From positions 52,997-59,488 of the forward strand of contig KL568601.1 in assembly GCA_000715605.1 (NCBI GenBank): DNA of 6,492 nt, written 5' to 3'. The notes under the pieces were generated by a model that was given only the letters and a program-made list of their open reading frames with translations, did no database searches and was not told the DNA's origin. Position 1 is the first letter of the stretch. Every line of letters begins with the position of its first letter. This DNA comes from Streptomyces speibonae (GTDB taxonomy: Bacteria; Actinomycetota; Actinomycetes; Streptomycetales; Streptomycetaceae). A program made the translations under genes and the position numbers. Positions 1 to 6,218 of the stretch are shown piece by piece.

Positions 1-3000
1 CGCTACTACTTCGGCTACCACCGGCTTCCCGGCTGGTCCGACGGCAAGGAGACCACCGACTCCACCTGGACCGTACCCGTCTACGGCGACGACGCCGGTG
101 AGCCCTGCCACGGCGACACGTTCGCGGACTCCTGGTGCCAGCAGGGCTGGCGCTGGAACCTCGACTACGTCGTGGACACCCACAGCAACGCCGTCACCTA
201 CTACTACAACAAGGAAGGAAATAACTACGGCCGGAATTTGGAGGCCGAAGACGGCACCCCCTACGTCCGTGGTGGCAGTCTCGACCGCATCGAGTACGGG
301 CTGAAGTCGTCCTCGCTCTACGGAACCAAGCCCCTGGCCAAGGTCATCTTCACCAACAGCGGGCGGTGCCTGAAGGATTCGGACACGAGCTGCTCCGACA
401 TCGATTCCGATTCGGCCCACTGGTACGACACTCCCTGGGACCTGGACTGCGACAGCGGCGAGGACTGCGACCAGGGACGCCTGTCCCCGTCCTTCTTCAC
501 GACCAAACGCCTGACCCAGGTGACTGCCCAGGTCCTGGACGGCAGCACGTACAAGGACGTCGACTCCTGGAAGCTGACCCACCGATGGGGTATGGCCGAC
601 ACCGACTACCAGTTGCTGCTCGACTCCATCCAGCACACGGGTCACACCGCCACTCCGTCCATCACACTTCCCAAGACGACGTTCGACTACGTACAACTCG
701 TCAACCGCCTGGACAAGACCGGCGATGGTTACCCTCCGTTCGTCAAGGACCGCCTGTCCACGATCGCGGATGAGTACGGCGGTCAGGTCGACGTCAGTTA
801 CTCAGCCCCGGTCTGTTCCTTCAGCGCGCTGCCGACACCGCACACCAACACCACCCGTTGCTTCCCTCAGTACATCGGCGGCAGCGACAGCGACGACCCC
901 GAACTGCAGTGGTTCAACAAGTACGTGGTCACGTCAGTCACCGCTACCGACCGCACGGGCGGCGCACCTGACCAGGTGACCAGGTACGACTACCTGGGCG
1001 GCGCCGCGTGGCACTACGACGATGACGACGGCCTGACGAAGGAGAAGTTCAAGACCTGGTCCCAGTGGCGGGGCTACGGCCACGTTCGCGTCCTCACGGG
1101 CGGCCAAGGCGGTGCGCAGGCCATGAAGTCCCAACAGGACACCTACTTCCTGCGCGGCATGGACGGCGACCGCAAGGACCGGACCGGCGGCACCAAGAAC
1201 GTCTCCGTCACTCTGGGCGACGGTGAAGGGGACCCCATCACCGACGATGAGTCGGCAGCCGGGTTCGCCTACAAGACCGTCACCTACTCCGGCCCTGGCG
1301 GCAAGGTGCTGACCAAAACGGTCAACCGGCCTTGGCACCACCAGACAGCGAAGAAGGAACGGGACTGGGGCACGGTGACTGCCAATCTCACCGGCACCGC
1401 CCACAGCCGTACCTGGACGTCACTCGACGACGGCACCGGAGCCAAGTGGCGCACCACCTCCACCGCAAACACCTATGACACCGTGGCCGGCCGTGTCACA
1501 CAGACCGACGACCACGGTGACAACAGCGTCGCGGACGACAACACCTGTACCCGTACCACCTACGCCACCAACACCAGCAAGAACATCCTCGGGCTGCCGT
1601 CGCGCGTCGAGTCCGTTGCCGCAGCGTGCGGTACCACCCCCAGTCGTCCCGATGATGTGATCGCCGACGTTCGTTCCGCCTACGACGGAGGCTCCTACGG
1701 CGAGGCTCCCAGCAAGGGCGACGCAACAGCCACTGCACTGTTGAAGGAGTACGACGGCACCACCGCCGTCTACCTCGAATCCGGCGCGACCCATGACGGA
1801 TACGGCCGCACCCTGAGCACCACCGACCTCACCGCCGACGTGAGGGTCACGACCGCCGGATCCCTGACCCGCACGCCCCGCGACGACGGTCGCACCACCA
1901 GCACCGTTCGTACTCCCGCTACCGGGTTTCCCACCACTGTCACGACCACCACACCCCCCGCCAAGGCGGGCGACACATCCACGGCACAGAGTTCGACCAC
2001 AACGCACGAAGTCCTGCGCGGCCGACCGCTGACCCAGACCGACACCAACGGCAAGGTCACCTACTTCGCCTACGACGCGCTCGGCCGCTCCACCAAGGTG
2101 TGGCTGGCCGACCGTCGGACCGGCCAGATCCCGACCTACGAGTTCACCTACACGACAACTGAGGGTCGGCCCGTCGCCGTCGGCACCAAGACTCTCGGAA
2201 ACCGGAGCGTGCAGAGCACCTCCTACATCCTCTACGACGGCTTTCTCCGGCCACGGCAGACCCAGGAACCCGGCCCTGACGGCGGCAGCCTGCTCACCGA
2301 CACCTTCTACGACGAACGCGGGTTGGCCACCGAGGAGTTCGCCGCCTACTACGTCGAGGACAGCCCCTCCACCAGGCTGTTCCTTCCCGAGAACGCCCTG
2401 AGTGTCGAGACCCAGAACCACACCACGTACGACGGTCTCGGCAGGGTGGTGGACACCAGGCAGATCGCAGGCAACGGCGACGGCGGAACCGTCCTGGGTG
2501 TCACCAAGACGGTCTACGGCGGCGACCGTGTCACGACCATCCCGCCCGTGGGCGGCACAGCCACCACCGTCCTCACCGACGCCCGCGGACGGACCACTGA
2601 ACTGCGCCAGCACCACGCACGCAGTGCCGGTGCCGCCTTCGACGCGACGCGCTACCACTACACGCCGCGCGGCGAACTGGCCAGGGTCACGGATCCGGCG
2701 GGCAACTCCTGGACGTACACCTACGACCTGCTCGGACAGCAGATCATGGCCGTCGACCCGGACAAGGGCACGACGGTCAGCGAGTACGACGACCGTGGCC
2801 AGCTCGTCCGCACCGACGACTCCCGCTCCGACGCGGAGGCACCCTCCCTCTGGTACAAGTACGACGGCCTCGGCCGGCAAACCGAACTGCGCGAAGGGTC
2901 GACCACGGGCGCGCTCCGTGCCGCATGGGTGTACGACACCATTGCCGGAGCCAAAGGCCACCTCGCCGAATCCACTCGCTACAGCGACGGCAACGCCTAC

Positions 3001-5685
3001 ACCAGCAAGGTCGTCGCCTACGACCGGCTCTACCGCCCGCTGCGCACCTCCGTCACGATCCCTGAAGCGGAAGGCGCCCTGCAGGGGACCTATCTGAACA
3101 GCACGACCTACGACGTCTCCGGCATGGTGCAAGGCATCGGCTATCCCAAAGCAGGCAACCTGTCCGCTGCCACGACCTCGTACACCTATGAGGACGCGAC
3201 CCTGCGCCCCATTGGCATAAGCAGCAGTCAGGGCCTCAAAGCCGCCGTCAGCTACAGCCTCACGGGCAAGCCCAAGACCTACGAGTTCTCCAGCGGGGCC
3301 GGTAAGAACGTCACGGCTGCCAACACGTACGAGTGGGGCACCCAGCGCCTGGCCACCTCACGCGTCGACCGTCAGGACGTAGCAGGCGTCGACCAGCACA
3401 ACACCTACCACTACGACGAGGTCGGCAACGTACTGTCCGTGGCGGACGTGTCCCGTTCCGGGACCGACACCCAGTGCTTCACCTACGACGGACTGCGCCG
3501 CCTCACCGAAGCCTGGACCCAATCCCTGACGAGCTGCTCCTCCGCTCCCAACGGCGACGCGTTGGGCGGCCCCGCCCCTTACTGGCACTCGTACACGTAC
3601 GACAAGGCCGGCAATCGCCTGACCGAAGTCATCCACGACGTCACCGGAGACACGGCCAAGGACACCAGGCGCACGTACACCTACCCGGACGCGCCCAATG
3701 ACCAGCCGCACACTCTGACCTCGGTCACCACTACAGGACCGGCCGGAGAGTCGAAGGACACCTATACCTACGACGCGACGGGCAACACCGCGACGCGCAC
3801 GTTCGGCGGTGACACTCAGAAACTCGGCTGGGACGCCGAAGGACACCTCGCCAAGGTCACCGAGCCGGTAGAGGGAGGCGACGACAAGGTCACCGAGTAC
3901 CTCTACGACACCGACGGCAACCGGCTCATCGCCCGGACACCGTCCGAGACCACCCTCTATCTGGGTGCCACCGAGATCACTCTTGCCAAGGGGTCCACCA
4001 CTCCGAAGGCCACGCGCTACTTCGACCTCGGCGGGGGCCACCAGGCCGTCCAGCAGGACGACGGCAGTGTCTCCATCACCCTCGCCGACCATCACGGCAC
4101 CGCCCAACTCGCCGTCGACGCGGCAACGCAGAAGCTCACACAGCGCCGGACCCTTCCCTTCGGCGGCATCCGCGGCACCGAACCGACCGACTGGCCGGGC
4201 ACCAAGGGCTTCGTGGGCGGCACCGACGACACCAGGACCACCGGTCTGACCCACCTGGGAGCACGCGAGTACGATCCGGCCACCGGCCGCTTCATCAGCG
4301 TCGACCCACTCCTGGAACTTGACAAACCGCAGACCCTCAACGGCTACACCTACGCGGCACAGAACCCGCTGGCCTTCACCGACCCGACCGGCCTCGGCCT
4401 GGCTTGCGGGCCAGGGTTCCCGGAAGGCTGCGGCACCGGCGTGCAGACCCGAAGCGACGGAACCCTGTCGCTCAACGGGAACCCCACCGGCGGCGGGAAT
4501 ATCTTCCGCAAGAACAAAGTTGGTGGGTCTGCGCACAGCGAGCCGGTGACCATCAGGCCCTATGGGGAATCCATCACCATCCAGGGTATATACATTCCCA
4601 CCAAGCAAGAGCTCGCAGCCATCTTCCCCTACTACAGCGAAAATATTTCTTACCAGTCCAACCTGGAAAGCTGGGCGCGCGCGAAATGCGGCCCCTCCGT
4701 AGCCTCGGGAGCCTTCTGTTCTGCCGTTGACAAACTCGGATGGTTCGGCGGGAATCCGGACGTGGACGTCCTTGAAGTACTCGGAATCCGCAACTACGTC
4801 GAGTGCTTCAAGGGAAATGGCTGTAAGGCCGCGCTCACGGACGCCACGGTCGCAACTCTCACCGCCGGCGCGGGTAAGGCACTCAAGGTCACCGCGAAGC
4901 TGTTCAAGAAAGCCCTGAAGAGGGGCGACAGTGCACCCATCGCATGCCTGGTCAACGCGGCCCACAGTTTCGTCTCAGGTACTGAAGTCCTCATGGCGGA
5001 CGGCACCACCAAACCGATCGAGAACGTCGAAGTCGGGGAGAAGGTCACGGTCACTGACCCCGTGACCGGAGAAACGACCGTCCGGGAAGTCGTCGGCACC
5101 ATCGTCACGGAGGACGACAAGCACTTCGTCGACCTCACCGTCGCCACGGACGGCGGAGCAGCACCGCTGGTGGCCACGACCAGCCACCCGTTCTGGTCCA
5201 CGTCGGAGGAACGCTGGACGGACGCCGGCGACCTGAAGCCCGGCATGACCATCCGCACCGCGGACGGAACCGCTGCGAAGGTGGTGGCCTCCCGCAAGTT
5301 CACCGAACGCCAGCGCACGTACGACCTCACGGTCAGCGATATACACACGTACTATGTGCTGGCGGGGAGGACTCCGGTCCTCGTTCACAACAGCAATGGA
5401 GCTTGTGGTGTAACCGGTATCTCCAACCTTCACGGGAAGAGTCTGGCCGACGCCGAGCAGGACATGTTTGGTCAAGGCTTCTCTTTCACGTCGGAGACCA
5501 AGGGTGGATACCGCCGCTACGACCACCCGGACGGTAGTCAGATCTGGATAAGGCCGAACGGCGAAGTGCAGAGACTCGGCCCCTCGATTGATCCCGGTCC
5601 GAACCAAAAGAACTACCGTCCGAGGTACGGCCCGGATGGGCAGGTTACGCAGGAGCATTCGACTGGGGAGATGGTGATCCGGTGA
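1..5685 (+). CDS. Rhs/YD-repeat polymorphic toxin with Hint domain and unknown C-terminal toxin (5' partial)
   Basis: The frame is open from base 1 to the TGA at 5683-5685, giving 1894 visible residues (numbered here from base 1). The N-terminus, with any signal peptide, is missing. Order: an N-terminal region (residues 1-680) with four cysteines at 123, 131, 150 and 156 in an Asp-rich stretch; YD repeats (about 681-1311); Rhs core (1363-1465); linker (1466-1655); Hint domain (1656-1797); and an unassigned 97-residue tip (1798-1894). In known Rhs families the YD repeats form a shell around the C-terminal toxin, which is released by cleavage and acts on neighbouring cells. The actinobacterial context and cysteines suggest export, but no export signal is visible. 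The internal GTG at 172 is not the start, because the typical Rhs sequence continues upstream of it (for example WCQQGWRWNLDYV just before). The gene overlaps the downstream immunity candidate by 4 bases. Family assignment is firm; toxic activity is inferred. Confidence 0.95.
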   Translation, partial: RYYFGYHRLPGWSDGKETTDSTWTVPVYGDDAGEPCHGDTFADSWCQQGWRWNLDYVVDTHSNAVTYYYNKEGNNYGRNLEAEDGTPYVRGGSLDRIEYGLKSSSLYGTKPLAKVIFTNSGRCLKDSDTSCSDIDSDSAHWYDTPWDLDCDSGEDCDQGRLSPSFFTTKRLTQVTAQVLDGSTYKDVDSWKLTHRWGMADTDYQLLLDSIQHTGHTATPSITLPKTTFDYVQLVNRLDKTGDGYPPFVKDRLSTIADEYGGQVDVSYSAPVCSFSALPTPHTNTTRCFPQYIGGSDSDDPELQWFNKYVVTSVTATDRTGGAPDQVTRYDYLGGAAWHYDDDDGLTKEKFKTWSQWRGYGHVRVLTGGQGGAQAMKSQQDTYFLRGMDGDRKDRTGGTKNVSVTLGDGEGDPITDDESAAGFAYKTVTYSGPGGKVLTKTVNRPWHHQTAKKERDWGTVTANLTGTAHSRTWTSLDDGTGAKWRTTSTANTYDTVAGRVTQTDDHGDNSVADDNTCTRTTYATNTSKNILGLPSRVESVAAACGTTPSRPDDVIADVRSAYDGGSYGEAPSKGDATATALLKEYDGTTAVYLESGATHDGYGRTLSTTDLTADVRVTTAGSLTRTPRDDGRTTSTVRTPATGFPTTVTTTTPPAKAGDTSTAQSSTTTHEVLRGRPLTQTDTNGKVTYFAYDALGRSTKVWLADRRTGQIPTYEFTYTTTEGRPVAVGTKTLGNRSVQSTSYILYDGFLRPRQTQEPGPDGGSLLTDTFYDERGLATEEFAAYYVEDSPSTRLFLPENALSVETQNHTTYDGLGRVVDTRQIAGNGDGGTVLGVTKTVYGGDRVTTIPPVGGTATTVLTDARGRTTELRQHHARSAGAAFDATRYHYTPRGELARVTDPAGNSWTYTYDLLGQQIMAVDPDKGTTVSEYDDRGQLVRTDDSRSDAEAPSLWYKYDGLGRQTELREGSTTGALRAAWVYDTIAGAKGHLAESTRYSDGNAYTSKVVAYDRLYRPLRTSVTIPEAEGALQGTYLNSTTYDVSGMVQGIGYPKAGNLSAATTSYTYEDATLRPIGISSSQGLKAAVSYSLTGKPKTYEFSSGAGKNVTAANTYEWGTQRLATSRVDRQDVAGVDQHNTYHYDEVGNVLSVADVSRSGTDTQCFTYDGLRRLTEAWTQSLTSCSSAPNGDALGGPAPYWHSYTYDKAGNRLTEVIHDVTGDTAKDTRRTYTYPDAPNDQPHTLTSVTTTGPAGESKDTYTYDATGNTATRTFGGDTQKLGWDAEGHLAKVTEPVEGGDDKVTEYLYDTDGNRLIARTPSETTLYLGATEITLAKGSTTPKATRYFDLGGGHQAVQQDDGSVSITLADHHGTAQLAVDAATQKLTQRRTLPFGGIRGTEPTDWPGTKGFVGGTDDTRTTGLTHLGAREYDPATGRFISVDPLLELDKPQTLNGYTYAAQNPLAFTDPTGLGLACGPGFPEGCGTGVQTRSDGTLSLNGNPTGGGNIFRKNKVGGSAHSEPVTIRPYGESITIQGIYIPTKQELAAIFPYYSENISYQSNLESWARAKCGPSVASGAFCSAVDKLGWFGGNPDVDVLEVLGIRNYVECFKGNGCKAALTDATVATLTAGAGKALKVTAKLFKKALKRGDSAPIACLVNAAHSFVSGTEVLMADGTTKPIENVEVGEKVTVTDPVTGETTVREVVGTIVTEDDKHFVDLTVATDGGAAPLVATTSHPFWSTSEERWTDAGDLKPGMTIRTADGTAAKVVASRKFTERQRTYDLTVSDIHTYYVLAGRTPVLVHNSNGACGVTGISNLHGKSLADAEQDMFGQGFSFTSETKGGYRRYDHPDGSQIWIRPNGEVQRLGPSIDPGPNQKNYRPRYGPDGQVTQEHSTGEMVIR
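361..468 (+). other. Cysteine- and Asp-rich patch in the Rhs N-terminal region
   Basis: Residues 121-156 carry four cysteines (123, 131, 150, 156) and about a dozen Asp/Glu residues in roughly 35 positions, including the run CDSGEDCDQG at the right end. Spaced cysteine pairs of this kind suit a protein that folds outside the cytoplasm and forms disulfides. The acidic density could also bind a divalent metal, but no canonical calcium loop can be read. The function is inference. Confidence 0.45.
2041..3933 (+). repeat. YD-repeat (Rhs repeat) tract
   Basis: This protein-level repeat lies within the Rhs gene. Motifs of the form YDxxGR or YDxxGN recur at irregular spacing: YDALGR (from 2071), YDGLGR (two copies), YDLLGQ, YDDRGQ, YDEVGN, YDGLRR, YDKAGN, YDATGN and YDTDGN (from 3904), with degenerate copies such as YTPRGE and WDAEGH between them. 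In structurally known Rhs and TcB/TcC proteins such repeats coil into a hollow beta-sheet cocoon that shields the toxin. Earlier weak YD-like copies exist upstream (for example around 1690-1810), so the left boundary is approximate. Confidence 0.9.
4087..4395 (+). other. Rhs repeat-associated core domain
   Basis: Residues 1363-1465 show the conserved run of Rhs core motifs in order: DHHG, LPFG, GFVGG, LGAREYDPATGRF, NGYTYAAQNPLAFTDP and the terminal DPTGL. In characterised Rhs proteins this core plugs the end of the YD shell, and the chain is cut near the DPxGL element to free the variable C-terminal part. Everything after DPTGL is expected to vary between strains. The match is unambiguous by eye. 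Whether autoproteolysis occurs here was not testable. Confidence 0.93.
4396..4965 (+). other. Variable linker between Rhs core and Hint domain
   Basis: Residues 1466-1655 match no domain that I can name. The first part is Gly/Asn/Ser-rich (GNPTGGGN around 4480-4500). The middle contains four cysteines (residues 1562, 1573, 1602, 1607). The last third is a predicted Ala/Lys-rich helix (ATLTAGAGKALKVTAKLFKK) of the kind often found just before a Hint or toxin domain. Third-position GC over 4501-4740 is about 70% (24 of 80 codons end in A or T), clearly below the YD region. This suggests that the linker was acquired or shuffled together with the downstream modules. Confidence 0.6.
4966..5391 (+). 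other. Hint (intein-like, pretoxin) autoprocessing domain
   Basis: Residues 1656-1797 (142 residues) begin with SFVSGTEVLMADGTTKPIE, the standard opening of pretoxin Hint domains, followed by GEKVTVTDPVTGET. The block-B motif is TTSH (residues 1726-1729) followed by PFW, and the end is TPVLVHN. Hint domains cut or splice their own peptide chain. Here the position-1 nucleophile is Ser1656 instead of Cys, the TxxH histidine is His1729, and the terminal pair is His1796-Asn1797, followed by Ser1798. Asn cyclisation at 1797 would release the C-terminal 97 residues. The nearest cysteine, Cys1649, lies seven residues before Ser1656 and could be an alternative N-terminal boundary, but the SFVSGT alignment favours Ser1656. 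Confidence 0.9.
5392..5682 (+). other. C-terminal toxin domain of unrecognised family
   Basis: Residues 1798-1894 follow directly on the Hint domain, the position of the effector in polymorphic toxins. I do not recognise the family. Visible features are a predicted helix (SLADAEQDMF), a GF turn, then strand-rich sequence YRRYDHPDGSQIWIRPNGEV, and a tail YRPRYGPDGQVTQEHSTGE. Candidate active-site or nucleic-acid contacts are the His residues at domain positions 14, 45 and 89, Lys16, Lys37 and Arg54. The order helix, GF, strand, G-rich turn, strand with HPDG, strand loosely recalls HicA-type RNA-binding toxins, but this is a guess from topology. Third-position GC (about 70%) is lower than in the Hint domain. 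Toxin status rests on architecture; a nuclease is the most likely kind. Confidence 0.65.
5665..5685 (+). promoter_or_regulatory. Coupled start: GTGA stop/start overlap with upstream GGGGAG
   Basis: The toxin stop TGA (5683-5685) and the next gene's start GTG (5682-5684) share bases as GTGA. A purine-rich GGGGAG at 5665-5670 lies 11 bases before the GTG, slightly far for an ideal Shine-Dalgarno site. A terminating ribosome can re-initiate here, which would tie immunity production to toxin translation. This overlap is the main reason for choosing this start. Confidence 0.7.
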
Positions 5686-6062
5686 GCTCACTTCAGAAGT
5701 TTCTCAAAGTTGCCCCGGGTTGCCAGGGGTACTTCCTGGATCGCCTCTCGCTACAGCGCATTGACGACGTTGATGCGCTGGAGATTGGACTCCGCTGGGG
5801 TCCCGAAAAGCCGGATATGACGCTCGCATTTCGTGACGTCTACTTTTGCTCGATTGAGCGGTCTCCGGGTCCTGGTGACGCGCCGCTGGATCAGGTGACG
5901 GCAACGCTTCTGGAGCCGAGCAATTCGTCTTGGCCTGATGGGTTGGCTCTCGAACTGGTCCGCTCATCGTCACTGCCCACGTTGATCTGGTTCAGAGCGG
6001 AAGGGCCAGTTCAAGTCAGTGTGCTTGCTGCGATCGCAAGCGTGTCGCTTGAGGTCATGTAA
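5682..6062 (+). CDS. Putative immunity protein for the Rhs C-terminal toxin
   Basis: This is a 126-residue protein running from GTG to the TAA at 6060-6062. I do not recognise its family. It has no signal peptide and no membrane segment, so it is probably a soluble cytoplasmic protein. It is acidic (about 16 Asp/Glu against 10 Lys/Arg), as many nuclease immunity proteins are. The middle (IGLRWGPEKPDMTLAFRDVYF) and the end look strand-rich. It sits immediately after the toxin tip with a 4-base overlap, the usual place and arrangement for the cognate immunity gene, and it is co-directional and translationally coupled. Third-position GC is about 63% (46 of 126 codons end in A or T), well below the Rhs scaffold, which suggests recent transfer with the toxin tip. 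The coding call is firm; the immunity role is inferred from context only. Confidence 0.75.
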   Translation: MSSLQKFLKVAPGCQGYFLDRLSLQRIDDVDALEIGLRWGPEKPDMTLAFRDVYFCSIERSPGPGDAPLDQVTATLLEPSNSSWPDGLALELVRSSSLPTLIWFRAEGPVQVSVLAAIASVSLEVM

Positions 6063-6105
6063 GCGGCTGCAAATCTGAGAAGCTGTTGTCTTTTCGATCT
6101 TGAGG

Positions 6106-6135
6106 GATGCGCATCGAACGGGAGTCCCGATCGGG
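6106..6135. repeat. Cluster of three short palindromes between immunity gene and IS
   Basis: Three perfect palindromes sit side by side or overlap: GATGCGCATC (6106-6115), CGGGA-G-TCCCG (6119-6129) and CCCGATCGGG (6126-6135). The last two share CCCG, so either could form but not both. They may be a weak terminator for the toxin/immunity operon (no T-run follows), a protein binding site near the IS end, or chance in GC-rich DNA. The remaining spacer sequence (6063-6163) shows no gene or RNA that I can support. Confidence 0.35.
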
Positions 6136-6163
6136 TGGTCGCGGGGCGCTGGGCGCATAAGAA

Positions 6164-6218
6164 CAGGGCCTCCTGAACAGCTCGTTGGTGTCGAATCACC
6201 GAGCAGCAGGAGGCCCTG
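6164..6218 (+). promoter_or_regulatory. Hairpin sequestering the transposase ribosome binding site
   Basis: Two perfect 12-base arms, CAGGGCCTCCTG (6164-6175) and CAGGAGGCCCTG (6207-6218), flank a 31-base loop. Within the loop a second stem is possible: GCTCG (6180-6184) with CGAGC (6200-6204), then GTG with CAC, closing on a small TCGAAT-containing loop. The right arm contains the complete AGGAGG (6208-6213) of the transposase, five bases before its GTG, and the left arm holds the complementary CCTCCT. A transcript reading through both arms would hide the ribosome binding site, whereas one starting between the arms would not. Comparable protection from read-through expression is known for IS10 and IS50. 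The inverted repeat is seen directly; the regulatory role is inferred. Confidence 0.75.

Noticed and set aside
172..174. GTG at 172 as the start of the Rhs gene
   Set aside because: The same frame is open to base 1 and the upstream residues are typical Rhs sequence leading smoothly into this position. The codon is an internal Val, so the gene is 5' truncated by the window.
1420..3132. Long minus-strand open frame (570 codons) opposite the YD repeats
   Set aside because: In high-GC genes with strong third-position bias, antisense frames stay open by chance. The product is a Gly/Val/Arg-rich shadow without recognisable motifs, while the plus strand carries clear YD repeats.
3358..4965. Long minus-strand open frame (535 codons) opposite the Rhs core and linker
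   Set aside because: It is a shadow of the plus-strand gene, with low-complexity composition and no domain or ribosome binding site that I could support.
6164..6218. The 12-bp inverted repeat as a simple Rho-independent terminator
   Set aside because: The stem ends one base before a GTG start, with no T-run following, and exactly covers the Shine-Dalgarno site. Translational control is the better explanation, although some termination cannot be excluded.
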